Positions 63,390-64,000 of a stretch of 64,000 bases of DNA are shown piece after piece. Each line of letters begins with the position of its first letter. Position 1 is the first letter of the stretch. Under the pieces are notes generated by a model that was given only the letters and a program-made list of their open reading frames with translations, was not told where the DNA came from and searched no databases. The position numbers and the translations under genes were made by a program. The stretch is from the NCBI RefSeq assembly GCF_019974135.1, contig NZ_AP025017.1:682001-746000 (forward strand). Direction: 5' to 3'. Source of the stretch: Actinomyces capricornis. Its GTDB lineage: Bacteria; Actinomycetota; Actinomycetes; Actinomycetales; Actinomycetaceae.

Positions 63390-64000
63390 TCATCCCGGAT
63401 CAGGGGTCGCATACTCGATACCGGGCGCTGCCGAATCTGGAGGATATCCTGTCAGTTCCTGCTCCGGTTTGGAGGCCTGCTCCACGACACCACTGACCGA
63501 GGCCTCCACCAGGGCCTTGGCCTGCGGTCTTCGGTCAACGGTCTCCACCGGTCCAAAATACTGCATCTCGACGATCAGCACGTGATCATCAGGGTAGTGC
63601 CACATCGCAACCGATTGCCGCCCACTGACAAACGTCAACCCCTCACCCTCAACCCCTTCAATACTGAACTCCTCGGCACTCTCAAGAGCCTTCGCATCAT
63701 CAAATACCGGAGGAGGCTCCGACTGCGGCACAGCGATAACTTTATCAATAATACCGTCAGGCTCATACCAGACAGTCACATGAGGATCCTCAGCAACTGA
63801 GGAATATATAGTACAATACAAAGTCGCAGTCGCAGGATCCACGTCCCTTCCATCACCCGGACTATGCGAATAACTTACTTGCGTTACGGTAAACTCTAAG
63901 GCCTTCCCCGCCTCTGACGGGGAAAGAAAACCACACACCTTGACATCCTCGGGCAGACCCGTCGGCGCAACCGAAGGTGAAGGTGAGGCACTCCCGGAAA
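63390..64000 (-). CDS. Array lipoprotein I (DUF3558-like), N-terminus outside the window
   Basis: The frame is open to the window edge, so the signal peptide is missing. The visible linker, SGSASPSPSVAPTGLPED, is a fourth type not seen in copies A-H. From KVCGFLSPSEAGKALE on it matches copy A with only a few changes (VETVDRR for VEAVDRR). C-terminus GIEYATPDPG. The array clearly continues upstream. Confidence 0.85.
   Translation of the reverse strand, partial: SGSASPSPSVAPTGLPEDVKVCGFLSPSEAGKALEFTVTQVSYSHSPGDGRDVDPATATLYCTIYSSVAEDPHVTVWYEPDGIIDKVIAVPQSEPPPVFDDAKALESAEEFSIEGVEGEGLTFVSGRQSVAMWHYPDDHVLIVEMQYFGPVETVDRRPQAKALVEASVSGVVEQASKPEQELTGYPPDSAAPGIEYATPDPG

Larger units (their letters stand above)
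56700..64000 (-). repeat. Tandem lipoprotein gene array, unit about 0.85 kb, at least nine copies
   Basis: Each unit is a lipoprotein gene plus a ~155-nt spacer; the spacers between A/B, B/C, C/D, F/G, G/H and H/I are homologous to one another. GC content is visibly lower than in the neighbouring operon. Signal/linker cassettes and bodies are combined in different ways, with the invariant stretch coding PEDVKVCGF at the junction. Confidence 0.9.

Overview
The window is 64 kb of very GC-rich DNA from an actinobacterium. A genus such as Actinomyces or a close relative (Actinomycetaceae) fits best. The evidence is the codon bias, the class of genes, a LAXTG-type sorting signal on a surface protein, the tRNA-Tyr/Thr/Met-rpmG-MaoC gene order, and a menaquinone-linked 14-subunit complex I. 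At least thirteen genes start 6-7 nt downstream of a TANNNT -10 box, so leaderless transcripts look common here, as they are in actinobacteria.

Layout. 0-5.3 kb: the 3' part of an LCP cell-wall ligase gene, a DUF559 gene bracketed by two near-identical 68-70 bp palindromes, galE, purE and purK. 5.3-9.6 kb: an intergenic region with a recurring GAAGATGTGC motif, then four membrane proteins (PIG-V-like, GtrA, DedA, DUF368). 9.7-13.8 kb, minus strand: birA, a class III adenylate cyclase, and an OmpR-type two-component system. 13.9-18.5 kb: maf, a MarR regulator with an unusual Cys-Gly-Gln repeat region, a MaoC hydratase, rpmG, three tRNAs and yajQ. 18.5-26.3 kb: a NarL-type two-component system, an aminoglycoside-phosphotransferase-like kinase with a small P-loop kinase, htpX, ald and fprA. 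26.6-32 kb: one very large wall-anchored surface protein. 32.4-35.3 kb: two AztD-like zinc lipoproteins, the first behind a Zur-like box. 35.4-36.6 kb: an MFS transporter.

36.7-55.9 kb is one long minus-strand transcription unit, menJ-nuoABCDEFGHIJKLMN-polyprenyl diphosphate synthase. Nearly every junction overlaps or is only a few bases long. It joins the NADH dehydrogenase to two enzymes that shape the menaquinone side chain, its electron acceptor. A 15-bp-stem inverted repeat next to a TATATT box upstream is a candidate operator/promoter.

56.7-64 kb is the least ordinary part: at least nine tandem paralogous lipoprotein genes (here called A to I, A at the 3' end of the array), running off the window edge. 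They have visibly lower GC than the rest. They are mosaics: three or four signal-peptide/linker cassettes are combined with different variable bodies around an invariant junction (PEDVKVCGF), while the C-terminal part is nearly constant. The family resembles DUF3558 lipoproteins. The pattern suggests ongoing recombination that diversifies a surface protein.
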